Shown in pieces: positions 12,319 to 24,571 of a DNA stretch of 64,000 nt. The stretch covers positions 43,271,358 to 43,335,357 of the forward strand of contig JANJXV010000004.1 in NCBI GenBank assembly GCA_024803745.1, written 5' to 3'. Made by a program: the position numbers and the translations under genes. The number at the start of each line of letters is the position of its first letter. Within the stretch, counting starts at the first letter, position 1. Under the pieces are notes generated by a model. It saw nothing but the letters and a program-made list of their open reading frames with translations. It made no database searches and was not told the DNA's origin. This stretch comes from Megascapheus bottae. Lineage: Eukaryota > Chordata > Mammalia > Rodentia > Geomyidae.

Positions 12319-12758
12319 GACACTGGAACTCAGACACAGGCAAAAAATGGTTTCCCTCATTTGTTATAATTAATACACATCTAGGATTCTCCTAGCAGAG
12401 GATTACAATAGCCCATATATATATGGGCATACAGGATGAGATTAACTAATTGAACTCTAGGTTATGGAAACAAGAGGTTTATCTTTGTGATTGTTGTTCT
12501 TAATGTACTATGTGAAGTTATTTCCTTTCTCTTCTTTTTCCACTTATGGTTAATCTCATGTGGTTACTGTATCTGACTTGGTTAACTGGTATGCTGTATA
12601 TACACTTATTTGTTTATTTGAAATAGGGAATAAAAACATGGGCTAAAACCATGAGAAGGGGTATCAAGGTTTGAGAAGTAATGAACTCACTGCTTGATGA
12701 ACGTAATGGTAATCCCTCTATACATTATTCCTACAATCAAATACAATTAAAAAAAATC
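12319..12758 (+). mobile_element. Older L1 3' end
   Basis: Begins in the end of ORF2 (AATGGTTTCCCTCAT) and runs through the 3' UTR (CTCCTAGCAGAGGATTACAA, TGGTTAATCTCATGTGG, AGAAGGGGTATCAAGG) to an A-tail. The 3' end (CCCTCTATACATTATTCCTA) differs from the young L1 tails here and matches the copy at about 40953-41290, so these two are an older subfamily. Confidence 0.8.
12411..12428. repeat. Perfect 18-bp palindrome
   Basis: GCCCATATATATATGGGC reads the same on both strands. It lies inside the older L1 3' UTR and is absent from the equivalent position of the other copies. Confidence 0.9.
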
Positions 12759-12760
12759 TG

Positions 12761-12942
12761 GCTAGGAGTTTGGCCTAGTGGCAAAGTGCTTTCCTATCAT
12801 GCACAAAGATCCAGATTTGATTCCTTGTTTCCACATATATAGAAAAAAGCTGGAAGTGGTGCTGTAGCTCAAGTGGTAGAGCTCTAGCCTTGAGAAAGTC
12901 GGCAGACAGTGCTCAAGCCCTGAGTTCAGCCCTAGGACTGAC
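12761..12942 (+). mobile_element. IDL-Geo SINE, no A-tail
   Basis: Sense copy from GCTAGGAGTTTGGCCTAGTG to CCTAGGACTGAC, directly after the A-tail of an L1 3' end. No A-tail and no clear TSD were found, which suggests decay or 3' loss. Confidence 0.85.
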
Positions 12943-13145
12943 ATGTAATCAGTCACACACAATGGAAGTGCTGGACTTTCTGGGGTTGTTTTATAAATTA
13001 ATGAGTTATAACAGCTTTCCATTTTGGTTGAAAGATAATATTTCTATCTTTGTTCTTGCAATTGTTTTTAATAATCATTTTCCTTCTCTTCCTCCCCTTC
13101 TAATCATTCTGTGATGTTATTTATTCATTTATTTTGTAAGTAATC

Positions 13146-13382
13146 TAACCATGTGGGTGGCTCATGCCAGCAATCCTAGCTACTCAGGAGACTGAGATCT
13201 GAGTATCATGGTTCAAAGCCATCCAAGACAGAAAAGTCCATGAGATTAGTAGCTCCAATAAATTACACACAAAAAAGGGCTCAAATTTGTCCTGATTCAA
13301 GTGGTAGAAAGCTATGGAACACATAGCGACTCAGAGAAAATGCTCAGGCCCTGAATTCATGCCCCAGGACTGGCAAAAAGAG
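13146..13382 (+). mobile_element. 7SL-headed composite SINE
   Basis: The head GGGTGGCTCATGCCAGCAAT then CCTAGCTACTCAGGAGACTG is 7SL-like. The middle block contains AGTCCATGAGATTAGTAGCT. The tail ends GCTCAGGCCCTGAATTCATG then CCCCAGGACTGGCAAAAAG, the same 3' monomer as IDL-Geo. Confidence 0.8.
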
Positions 13383-16300
13383 GAAAAAGAATCTATTTTT
13401 ATTTATCAAAAATGTCTTAGTTACTATTGTTTGTTTATATGTTTTAATTTGTAACATAAATAAATAAAACAAAAAGAGCTCAGGAATCCTTAAAGCTATG
13501 TTTGAAGTACATTATCCATTTTTTTAGAAAATAATTACTTATTTGTATATGAGGTAAATTATTTGATTCATTAAAGGATTGTTTAAAAAATGAATCATAG
13601 GTATGTTGTCCACCTTTTCAAAAGTTGAAAAATTGACATAAGTTGTTTCATCTTCAACTAATCCCACATCTGCTTCATTTAGTCTACACAGCCCTGTACT
13701 TCTGGCTACTCATTATAAAAACAAAACAACAATAAAAAATGATAAATACTTTAAAAGATGGAAGTGTTAATCACTGGTTTGATCATTTTATGTTGTATGT
13801 ATATATCAAATTATCATGATGTACCTCATAAGTACATACATATAATTATTATTTGCCAACAAAAATAATAATAAACTGATGGCTATATATCAATTTAATT
13901 GCTTTCAATTTAAAAAATACCTATAGATACAGATATTCTGTATAAATTAAGAGTTGTATCACTCATGAAAGCAGTTAAAAATGTCACATTGAAAGTAGTC
14001 TTTGTTTTTCTTTTGTAAAATAATCTCAAAAATGAGCCTATAGCTCTACGTCGGCCTCTGACACCAGTGTCTATAATTCTCTCGCTCACATACATCACTT
14101 TTACCACATTGCTCTTATTACGAAGCTCATCTCAAGGTTGTACATTTTCCTCTGCTGCTCCAGTCATCATCTCTCTGTATCAGACATAAACAGGAAAAGA
14201 GAGATTTCTAAAGGGTCATGAAATAACAATGATTTCTTTCAAAGAGTTTTCATGGAAAGCTAATTCAGCAATTCTCCTTACATTCTATTGTTCTTGCCAG
14301 ACTTCAAATGAAGTGGGAAATGAGGCATGGAACTGGCTATAACTCAGAGTTGTGATTCCAAGGAACTTAAAAAAAATCTGGATATTGAATTGTTACTTTG
14401 CATCCCACATGCCAATTTTTTTTGAGTCTACTTAGTAAGATCCAAATATCTGATGATTTATACCTTGATCCACACTGATGCTATGTAGCAGATTTTAGTC
14501 AGAACAGTTTTAGAGCTATATTTGGGTACAGAAATTATACACAGTCAAGCTCCTGGGGAACAGGAAAAAGAGTTCTAAATTAGGCTAGCAAGTAAATGGC
14601 ACTCACATGGATGGGCAGGAAAATAATTATATAACAACAGGCAAAGCTGAGTCCTTTAAACAGAAATTAAAGCCAAAGTATTAACACTGTTACTCTAGTG
14701 AAGTTTGTCATAGTTATAATAATGGCAAAGTAGATGAGCTATAGTAATGTTAGTGTACATGTTTGAGCCAAACCAGTATTACAAATGGCATATTAAAAAC
14801 CCAAAGGGAATTTTGGAGCCTGATTTTTAGCCAATATGTCTGAGATGAGAATGCCCCGTTGGTAATACTGAGATATTTGGGTAAAAAGATAAGGAAAAGT
14901 TAATCTTCAAATATTTGCGTCTAGAATATTTCTGGCTTAACACAACAGTCTGTCACTCAAAAGATTTCTCATTTTAAGTCTCATCTACCATAAAGTTCAA
15001 TTATTGAGCAGAACAACTCATGTTGGTGCTAGATTAGCAGTGGAAGTTGGAAGTGTTTTTGTTTTATTTTTCCTACTAAGGAAACACTGGATGTCTTGTG
15101 TTGAATAAGGACTCTTTCCAGCTTATTCTGGGATGCTACGTCAGATTTGTGCACACAGAATGAACAGACACACTGAGCAGTGGAACCAGGAACTGAATTT
15201 GCTTTTAATTACCTGATTGTCTATTCATTCTTCTCAGAGCTAGCCAGTCTGGGGTCTCTCTACAGGTCTTTCCTGCAATCATGAAACACTTCAAGGAGCA
15301 GTTGGTTTATGTTAAATGTTCAACAGAGACTATTCTGCTTCATCTTCTGAGGTAAAATTGTTCACAGTTGTTCTAGTGTTATGTATGAAATACCATTTCA
15401 TCATTGAAAAACAGAAAAATTAGAGAATTTCAGCATAGCTGAGCTCTATTTTCAAACAGTAAAAACAATGAAGCAGTTACTACTATAGTGTTTCCTTTCT
15501 GCCCAAATTCAATTATTATGATATGATATGTTGGTCTATTAAGAAATAAAATCATAGTGTTGGGGTCTGTAAGCCACAAACATTATGATCACCAAAAGAT
15601 TGGTGTTGGCGAAGCTGGCCATTTCTTAAGTCTTAATCTCCATGAGAATCTTATAATAATGACGATGACTAATATCAGAGAGAGCATTTATAGCCTTCAT
15701 TTTAAGTGTAGCAATTTCAGTTATAATTGATAAGCCTATGTTTTGATATGCATTCAAATCAAAGGAGAACTCAGAACTGACCATACTGAAAATAAATAGA
15801 ACCGGTAAATACATATTTTAAATGAATACTTGAAAAGCATAAACATGGAGTGTCTATTTTAACAGTCACTTCTCTCTGTATCCATGGCAATAAAACCCTG
15901 TAGGTAATTCAGCAACTTCAAATTCAGAATTAAACAGGGAATAAAATGAGTATAAAACGCATAAAAATCTATCAGGAATCAAAGCTTGGTGCTGTTCTAT
16001 GGACAATCTTGAAAGAATAGTGCCTTTGAAATAAATTGGGCAACATAGCATTGCTGTTTTTATTTATAGATGAAACTGTTCTCAACTCTATTCCCTGAGC
16101 TCTTTGCTTTATCTTGAACTTGCTTCACTTTCTTTTCCCTAGTGAAGTTCTGTGTGGTTTGGCTTTGTAAGAATTTCCTTCTTTCTTTCTATTGAGCCTG
16201 CAGAATTTCGATCTCTGCAACGTGGATTGAAAAATGCTCACACCAGACTAAGAACTACACCTGTGGGTAGGCCTGGGATAAATCCATAGGATAAAGCATG

Positions 16301-18874
16301 AACTCATCCTCTTTGCACTCATACTTAAAATAACATCATAACATTATTTCAAGTGCCCCAAAAATCTTACTTTTAGTTTAATGATTTTCCTTTCTGTATA
16401 TCCTCCACATTGCTAAATATATTTCATTTTAATATCAGTTTTGACCATTTTGTTAATGACATGTACACTACATGATTTTACCTTTGCTAGTGTTTTTCCT
16501 CACCACCATTTTCTTAGTAAAATTGCTATGTATTTGGAAGAGCAAAATGTTAAGTGTTTAGTGACCTATATTTTACTTAGCTAGTTCCTTAAATCTAAGC
16601 ATTCAATATTAGTTAATATTCTTATTTGCCAGTTCTTACTTAGAATTTTAGACTTTTCAAAAGACTGGGAGCTTTCGAGACTTTCTCACTTAGAGGCCTC
16701 ATGGTCTTTATTCTATTTCTTACTATGTTCTTTCAGCCTACCATTCAACTGTGAATGGTTCTTCCACAAGTATTCTTATGAGGCTAGCCGTTGCCATTTA
16801 TTTACTTCCTGAAAAATGCATTGCTGAGCATGGTGTAAACTGCAGTTTTTTGGGGTGGGATTTAGCTCCACATATAGATACATCTTCCTTTTTCTAAAGT
16901 GCCACTGCCATCATGTCATAGTAAACAACTCTTATCTGTCTGAGAAAAGTGATGTTCTTTTGGAGAATTTTTGCAAATGTCACACAACTAAGACTTAAGA
17001 AAAAGTGTTATCATTTTTTTCTGTGGAAAGATGCTTCTAATGGATGCATTAAGAAAAAAATGGAAGAAATTAAATACCAGCTAACTTTTAAGAAGCCAAA
17101 ACCATATTATCTGACATCTAGTAGCACACTGTATCCAAAGAAACAGAAAGATTGTGAAAATTCATTTTAACTATAATGTGTTACATTTTCTGTACGAAGG
17201 TCTTCTTTATATTTTATCTGAATGTCAACTATTCCTTCCAGGGAGAATGTAAGTAGCAAATTGCTTTTTGTTTGATGGGGTCATTCCCTTCTGTGTTAAT
17301 CACACACAACCAGTCTGCAAGGCGTATCCTAATGGCCTCAAAGTTTGTGTTCTTTAAGTTTCTCATGTTGAAACCAAATCCCAAGATGAATGCAAATTTT
17401 GACATAAAACTACTTTGGGTGATATTCCCAGGGGGTGGGCGAGGGGGGATATTATGCATTTAATGAACTGACAGATTTATTTGATCACATGTCTTTTACT
17501 CTCCATGTAGGAAACGGAAATGAGGGTTCAAAATAGTGTCTCCTGCCTATACTGTTTATACCTGAGTAGGGCTATGCCATCTAGAAACTTCTAATTATTA
17601 GACTGTGTTTCAGGTGGCTAAGATGGGTGAAGCCTGAACAAACACTGGGATAGCTGGTAGCCTTCAGGAATTTTGCAAATAAGTTTTTCATTTTGCTACT
17701 CTGTCTATTCATAAGGAGACTGCTGCTTTTAATCATATTTTGGAAGCAATCAGAGATAACTCACCTCTAATTTAACACTGAAAAGGAGATAAAGGGAAGG
17801 GAGACCTAGCTGCATTTTCTTCCTTTTTTAAAAGTTTTTATTTCCTGATTTTAATTTCTTGATCTAGGTCTGGTCATCTGAATATGATTAGTTTTAATTT
17901 TCATGTCTCTACTTCTATCTATTCTGCCTGACACTTTCTCCCTTCTTCATTTCTCATCAGTGCTTTACCTGGATTACTTCTACCTTACTTTGCTAGCCTC
18001 AAACATCTTTTAAAATCTGCTTCTTGGGTAACATGTCTCTTAATTTGCCAATGTTCTCTTAATGTAAAAGAAAAATAAAATATGAAACTAGAGATTTTTG
18101 TGAATATTAAATTGTGCAAAGAATTTTGCCTGATACTTATTAAACAAGATATATTATTCATCTTCATATCTCCCATACATAGTATATGTTTATTCCAACT
18201 AATCTGGGTACATATCTGAATTGCTCTTCCTGGCATAAAATTTTTACTGGCTTCTTATATATTTCTGGTTAGGTCTTCAAAAGCAATCTGGGGAGTACAG
18301 CCAAATGTGCCCTGTACTTGAGGCCAACTTGGTTCTCAAAGGAAAAGTTAGCATATCATTATAATATGTTAGTCTTTATCAACCCCTAAAATAAACCCAA
18401 AAAATAATGACCATATTTCTAAGCTGGTTCTGAGGAAAACAGCTAAAGAACATCAGGAAATGAGCTTAAGTTCTCACATCATTAGATTCCCGGATCTATC
18501 CATTGGTAAGGAGTGCAGATTCTTACTATCTTAACAATAAACCTGTCTGTCATCTATCCCTTGTAATAACATTTCTTGCTGTTTTCCTTAAGAAATGGTA
18601 ACAAAAACCAATTTTTTATGTAACTATGTCTGTAAACAAAGAGGCAAACAAAGGAAAAGATTGAAATGTCATTGTTTAAACACATGTGTTAATTTTGCTA
18701 GCTTATGAAAATATAAGAGATTTCTTCCTAGACTTTTGTTTTGCAAAATACAGCCTCCTACCCTCCAGGATTTGCAAATTCCCACCTTCTATGCCTAAAT
18801 AGGAAAGACTAAATTTTAGCATATTCACTTTTGGAATAAAAGAATTCCATATTTAATCCTCCTGAAGCTTAAAA
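13383..18874. other. 5.5 kb of unique AT-rich DNA
   Basis: No recognisable gene, RNA gene or repeat family on either strand. ORFs in it (61-83 codons, for example 13910-14107, 16949-17170, 17229-17459, 17985-18236) have no family motifs and no exon-like context. Conserved non-coding elements or strongly decayed repeats cannot be excluded by eye. Confidence 0.5.
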
Positions 18875-19090
18875 AAAATTCTGAGTGTTCCTAGGGTTTG
18901 AACTCAGGGTCTCACGCTTGCCAGGCTGGCAGTTCATCTTATGAACCACCTCTCTAATCACATTTTCCACTGATTATTTTTGAGACAGGGTCTCTCTTCC
19001 CACTTGGATGAATGCCTTAGTCACCAACCTTCTACTCTGCTTTCCCATTGGTGCTGGGTCATAGACATAGGCCAACATATCTCACTTCCC
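18875..19090 (-). mobile_element. Old B4-like SINE
   Basis: GGTTTGAACTCAGGGTCTCA and CTTGCCAGGCTGGCAGTTCA form an antisense ID-type part. TTTTGAGACAGGGTCTCTCT with GGTGCTGGGTCATAGACATA forms an antisense B1/7SL-type part. This fused ID plus B1 order is that of rodent B4-type SINEs. Confidence 0.65.
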
Positions 19091-19458
19091 TCAGTAGGGA
19101 TGTAAACTCTGTAGTGGATATATCCATCTGTTATTCCATTGTTGATATTAAAAAATGCAAATCAGACCACTCTATTTCAGGTGTAGATCTATAAGTTTAC
19201 CACTTGATAAAGGAACCTGTGAAGTCATATTTCAAGTGTGCTGGACTTAGGAACATGAGAGCATTGTTCTTCCCCATTGTATGAATGACACAGAACACAA
19301 AGTAAGTATTTTTAAAAGCAAATTTTGTACCTAAATGCCATTTTTACATTGTTCATGTATTTATTCTAGTAATACTTAGTATTTTATAGTGGATACTATT
19401 CTAGCCTCAGTAATATGATTTGTAAGTAAGCCATAATTTTCTTTCAAAGTCAGAAACA

Positions 19459-19641
19459 CATTTTTTTTTTACCAGTCCTAGGACTTGAACTCAGGGACTG
19501 AGCAATGTCCTTGGGCTTTCTTAACACCAGAGCTCTACCATTTGAGCCACAGCACCACTACCAGGTTTTTGCTATGTATGTGGCACCGAGCCTTTGTGCA
19601 AGCTAAGTGAGCACTCAACCACTAAGCCAAACTTCAAGCCC
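19459..19641 (-). mobile_element. IDL-Geo SINE, diverged
   Basis: Poly(T) at 19461-19470, then ACCAGTCCTAGGACTTGAAC (Geo end) through to CAAACTTCAAGCCC (IDL head) at 19641. Several substitutions, no clean TSD. Confidence 0.88.
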
Positions 19642-20213
19642 AATAAACGCAATTTTCAAAGAAAGATTTTAAACATCTACACACACAACTTTGAATCCCC
19701 TTAGGAACCTCTACCTGAAGATACTCAAGCCCTCTGGAATTCTTTGCTAGTGTGGGTTTGTTCCTGGGATATTAACATGACCCAGTATCTCAGGGGGTGA
19801 TATTGAAGAATTTTCCAGTCAACAGGAACTCACTGTACACTTACCATGAGAGAGCCACCACTGGGGGAAGAAGAAATTTCTGCTGGTAACTACACAAAAG
19901 AGCTCATAAAAAGTCCTCTATCATTTTAACTTATCAATATGTTATCATCATCACTTCATGACAGCCTTGTATAGAACTAGTAATCAGAGGATTCAACAGA
20001 ATTTTACTTAGAGAGTCTTCTTATCCACAGAAATCTAAAGATAATATTTATTTTTGTTTTAAGTCAGAATTTTGAGACAATATATTATACTGACTTGAAA
20101 CTAATTAAGTATCTCAAGGTATTAGAAATCTTAAAAAAAATCAAAAGCAAGAGCAAGCTATAGAAAACAGTTTTTGTTTCTATGTGTACTTGTGGTTTTC
20201 TTTTCTTTTCTTT

Positions 20214-20214
20214 T

Positions 20215-20257
<43 letters not shown>
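20214..20257. repeat. (TG)n microsatellite
   Basis: About 21 TG units at the A-tail end of the adjacent antisense SINE, a common position for microsatellite birth. Confidence 0.95.
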
Positions 20258-20260
<3 letters not shown>

Positions 20261-20498
20261 TTTTCCCAGTCAGGACTTAATCTAAGGGTCTGGGCACTGC
20301 CCTTGAGCTCTTTCACTCAAGGGTAGCATTCAGCCACTTACTTGTGCCTCTGCATTAACTCCTGATTTTCTGGTGGTTAATTGCAGATAAAAGTTTCATG
20401 GCTTTTCCTGCCCAGACTGGCTTTGAACTGAGATCCTCTTTCACATCTCAGCCGACTGAGTATCTAGGATTCCAGGCATGAGTCACCAGCATCTGGCT
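20258..20498 (-). mobile_element. 7SL-headed composite SINE (antisense)
   Basis: Reads from the shared tail (CCCAGTCAGGACTTAATC, CTTGAGCTCTTTCACTCAAG) through CTGATTTTCTGGTGGTTAAT and CCCAGACTGGCTTTGAACTG to the 7SL-like head (GTATCTAGGATTCCAGGCAT, GAGTCACCAGCATCTGGCT). A good example of the composite family. Confidence 0.82.
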
Positions 20499-20706
20499 AA
20501 ATACAATTTTTTTTGCCAGTTCTAGGACTTGAACTCGGGGCCTGGGCACTGTCCTTGGACTTTCTCAAGGCCAGTGGTCTGCCACTTGAGCCACTGAACT
20601 ACTTCTGGCTTTTTCTTTGTATGTGGTAAGAAGAAATCAAACCCAGGTCTTCATGCTTGCTAGGCAAGCATTCTACCACTAGGCTAAACTCCCAGCCCTA
20701 AATACA
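20497..20706 (-). mobile_element. IDL-Geo SINE with 9-bp TSD beside another SINE
   Basis: Body about 20507-20698, TTTTTGCCAGTTCTAGGACT to AAACTCCCAGCCC. CTAAATACA flanks it at 20497-20505 and 20698-20706. The insertion lies immediately beyond the head of the 7SL-headed SINE. Confidence 0.88.
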
Positions 20707-21562
20707 TTTTTTAAAAGTTTCTGATAAGTAATTGCGACAGAGGTAACAAAATGTTAACATATGTAACAACATACTTTTAAATATTAGTATTTCTTAAAGG
20801 ATAAAAAAGAAACTATAAACTAATGAAGTAAATATTTTAATATATATAGACTTAGGAAAAAATCCATATAAAAGTAGAACCAGAGAAATGTACTAGGCAA
20901 TTAAACACTAATATCGTTCATCATTCTGGAGAAAATAAATAAGTTCTTTTGAAAGGCTATTTGGTCATATAGTAAAGCCAGTTAAACTTATTGAAGTCTG
21001 AGTTGTAAAGGATGTTTAATAACTTATGCTAAAACTATTATTTCACAAATAGGATGAATTTTTACATAAAATGTGTGTTCAGAGTATTACATAACAAAAA
21101 TCAAACATGAAATAGTGCAATTTTCTATCATTTGGGAAATAGTTAAATCAGTAAAGACAACATATTTTTATAGTAAGATGTTTGACTATTGAACAATGAG
21201 TTACAATGTGGCTAGATTATTGTTAAACATTCAGTTCCAAAAACCTAATTCAAGACAAAATGTGATGTGCTATAAAAAGTATGAAACTGCTCCAGAGAAA
21301 AGACTTACTTCAGAATTGAACATGCTTTCTATTCTTGCTCCTTTAGATTATCCTGAATCCTGAATGTACAAAAAAAAATTCCAATGGTCTCTGAAGACCC
21401 TCATTTTGGATGTGTTGAAATATCTTAAGACAAAACTCCATAAATTTTTAAGGGTATGTAAAAAAACAAAACAAAACAAAAACGAACAAAAAAGAGGCAG
21501 AAATCCTGAGATTGAAGGACTGAAATCATTGATCTGCAAATCTTTAATAATTTGTATTTTTT
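20707..21562. other. Unique AT-rich DNA, nothing recognised
   Basis: Contains an A-rich (AAAAC)n-like patch at about 21460-21490. No gene recognised. Confidence 0.5.
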
Positions 21563-21716
21563 AATCTTTTTAAAATTTTATTTTATTATCAGGGTAATGT
21601 ATGGAGGGATTACAGTTACATTCGCCAAATAATGGGTGCATTACTTCTCAAACCTTGCTACCCTACTCATATTTTGCCCTCGTTTTCCTTCCCCCACCCC
21701 CTCCCAATCATCTTGT
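21563..21716 (-). mobile_element. L1 3' UTR end, older subfamily
   Basis: Antisense 3' UTR: TTATTATCAGGGTAATGTAT, GGATTACAGTTACATTCGCC and CCCCCACCCCCTCCCAATCA. Matches the copy at 41630 better than the young L1s. The next SINE was inserted at its truncated end. Confidence 0.75.
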
Positions 21717-21926
21717 GAATTTTATTTTGGCCAGTCTTGGGCTTGAGCTCAGGGTCTGAGCACTGCCCCTGGACTTTCTCAAGGCTAGAGCTCTACCACT
21801 TGAGCCTCAGATTATCAGTTCTGGCTTTTTTCTATGTATGTGGTACCAAGGAATCGAACCCAGGTCTTTATACATGCTAGGCCAGCACTCTACCACTAGG
21901 GCAAACTCCCAGCCCTTGTGATTTTT
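21716..21926 (-). mobile_element. IDL-Geo SINE
   Basis: Body about 21729-21915, GGCCAGTCTTGGGCTTGAGC to CAAACTCCCAGCCC. TTGTGA-type direct repeats flank it (about 21713 and 21916). Nearly full length. Confidence 0.88.
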
Positions 21927-21929
21927 TTT

Positions 21930-22813
21930 TAAACGGAACAACTTGAATATCAAATATGAAAGCTGTCAACACAAGCTTTGGTTGGAAGAAGAGCAGCTCA
22001 TATCACTTTGAGAACCAACATTTTTGTTTGCTGAGTTTGTTGAATGGGATTACTGGAGGGTTAGTTTCTATTTTATTCATTTTGCCCTGAGTTTTACTAC
22101 TTCTGGCCATGAAGTAGTTTGAGGTTTTGTTTGTTCCAGTTTCCAAGAGTTTTAGTTGTATAATATAATATGAATATTTATTTGAGCACTTTTCTGTTTT
22201 TTTTTTTCTTAATCACTTAGAACTTTCCTCTCAACCCTACCTTGGCTGCATTCTAGAATCTCTGTTAGGACATGCTTTCATTTTCATGGATATTCAGGAA
22301 CTTTTGATTTCTCCATTTATTTCTTGAATGTTCCACTTTTTATTCAGTGGTGAATTGTTCAATCTTCATGTGTTTGAATACTTGTTTTTATCATCCTTTG
22401 CTGTTGAGTTCTAGTTTAAATATAGTGGTAGAATTTAACTCAGAACGTTACTCCAATTTTCTTGTATTTGTTCAAACTCACTCTATGTCATATTTTTTAG
22501 GCAGCTCAATTGGCTCCTAAGAAGGAAATACATAGTGAATTTATTGAGTGAATATTCTGTAGAAATGCATTAAATCAATTTTTGTTATGTTGTGGTTTAA
22601 TTCTAAGAGATTATCTATGTATCAATTTATTTTCTGTTCTTTTTATAGTTGAGCTATTGGTGAATATAGGGTATTTTTGTACTCATTAAGGTGTTGGGAC
22701 ATAATAAAATTATTTATGCCTAAGGATATGGTTATAAATTATTTGAATATGCTCATCAATGTCTAAGTATTGCATTTGATGGCATATTTCATATATTGTA
22801 CTTTTTTTAAGTT
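21930..22813. mobile_element. Probable ancient L1 fragment, target of the full-length L1
   Basis: T-rich sequence with blocks such as TTTATTTCTTGAATGTTCCA and GTGGTGAATTGTTCAATCTT that resemble very old mammalian L1 sequence. Strongly diverged, and family and strand are uncertain. The full-length L1 is inserted at its right side, and the host sequence resumes at 30108. Confidence 0.4.
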
Positions 22814-22830
22814 AAGAATTGGAATTTGTG
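22814..22830. repeat. 17-bp TSD, left copy
   Basis: AAGAATTGGAATTTGTG, repeated exactly at 30091-30107. The bases just before it (TT/AAGA) fit the L1 endonuclease nick preference TT/AAAA read on this strand. Confidence 0.95.
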
Positions 22831-24571
22831 GGAGAAGGAAGATGGCGCCGAGACAATAGGGACGCTGCCTAGCTTTCTCTGACAAAAAGAGAGAACCAGG
22901 GAGTCCCACGAGCCAACTACCTAAAGAAATCCACAACAACAAACTCAAAAAGCAACGGAGAAGGACTCAAACCGGAAAAGAAATCCAGATGAAGCTCACA
23001 TCCAACTTTCTTAAAGAATTCAGAACGCGAGGACCTCTCCCCCACCTCTCACCCAAAGCCGCGGAAAGCCATGAAAAGCAGCAGCTGGCGCCGGACCAAG
23101 CCGCAAAAAGCGGCTTGAGCGGGTGCAGGCTCCACGTGGGGAAAGCGGCGGCGGGCACCGGTTCTAATCCATGAAAAGCAGCGGCAGTGGAGGGTGCCAG
23201 GCTGGGAGCCCAACGGCTGCAGAAACCAGCACAGAACCGGGCCATCGAACGGCGAGAGCAGCGGAACCCAGACGCGGAACCAGAACAGCAAGCAGTGGAA
23301 CCCAGACTCAGAACACAGGCGGCGGTGGAGACCCAAGGGGAGTGAAAGACTCCCCACCAACGTGGAACACCCGCAGACGGATGCAGAGGCGTGAGTAATA
23401 CAGCAGGTCCCCAAACACATCGGGAAAGCAGAGCGGGTGCCAAGCAATAGAACTTAACTCAGACCCCAACACCCCGCCCGAGAAAGACTGGCAGGAGCAG
23501 GGGGGCAAGGAATTTAGAATCCTGTCCCTTCCCTCAACAGCCCCCTCCCCCAGGCCATTGACTGGAGATTGACAGGCGGGCTACCCATAAGACCCAGCAC
23601 CCCACCAAGGGAGGCGGGGCTGTCCCAACTCCCACCCGCCCACCAGGCTCCTCTCCCAGGCCACTAAATCTGGAGAGTGGAGGGCGTTGGGACCCTGCCT
23701 TACAACAGTGGGTAGGGGGTGCGGGTAAATAGGAGCCTGCATCTGCCTCCCCTCAATTCTTGAGCGGGGCATCCTCCAGCTGGGAATCCTGAGCAAGACA
23801 CCACCGAGGCCCCCCCTCCCCTCGGGTCACAGACTCTGACAAAGCAGTGGAAACACAGTAGGGATCTGAAGGGCTGACCAGCAGCCAAGCTCCCCTTCTG
23901 AGAACCAAAAAGGCACGGCTCCGCCCTTGGAGCCCACGCCCCCAGCTGGGCCCCACCCCTGGGAACAGAGGGGTCTCCTGCTGGTCCTGCTGAGAGCCCC
24001 TGAAACTCTCAATCCCCAAACCCTTGGCTTAGGGCCGCCCCAGGAAGCAGCACAGGAAAACGTCCACCAACCGGGCTCAGACGGAAACTCGCTGAACCAT
24101 CCCATGGTCCACTGTGAGGCCACTGGTTGGGCTAAGAGCTAGTCGTGCAGCAACACATAAGTTTTATTCTAATACTTTCCAAACTTCATACTCAAATACG
24201 CGACCTACTTACCCCCTGACCTCTCTCATTCTATTTTTCTATCTCTGGACCTCTGCTCCTCTTTCAACCCTTATACTGCATGGATCTACACTTGATGGCT
24301 GTTGAGCAACATTGTATATCTAGGTGTTTAATTATTCTCTAGGCTCAGAGGGACTTAAAGACAATAGAGATTGGATTGACAGGCTTATTGTTTTGGATAT
24401 AAATCGCTTATCAGTGAATTATTAGACTAGTCGGTAACTGCACAAAAAGAAAGAGTGATAACACCAATCAAAACTTGTGAACATCTAGAGTCTGCAACAT
24501 CTAGAGGTCTAGGTTGGTTATATCTGAAAAACTATAATCGTATTTAGTATTAATCTTGCTCCCACTTTCAA
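22831..24571 (+). promoter_or_regulatory. L1 5' UTR / internal promoter
   Basis: About 1.74 kb, by far the most GC- and CpG-rich part of the window, starting GGAGAAGGAAGATGGCGCCG. AAGATGGCG at 22839-22847 matches the YY1 site that positions transcription starts in primate L1s; its presence here is seen, its role inferred. No tandem monomers of the mouse type are visible, although CATGAAAAGCAGC occurs twice (about 23070 and 23171). Antisense ORFs cross it (longest 22967-23443, 158 codons). Confidence 0.8.

Noticed and set aside
18875..19090. Possible gene-derived retrocopy because of its moderate GC content
   Set aside because: The order of ID-like and B1-like parts explains it as an old B4-type SINE.
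23171..24142. Cluster of short ORFs on both strands at 23.1-24.1 kb
   Set aside because: This is the GC-rich L1 5' UTR. GC-rich non-coding DNA has few stops, and no motif or conserved frame is visible.
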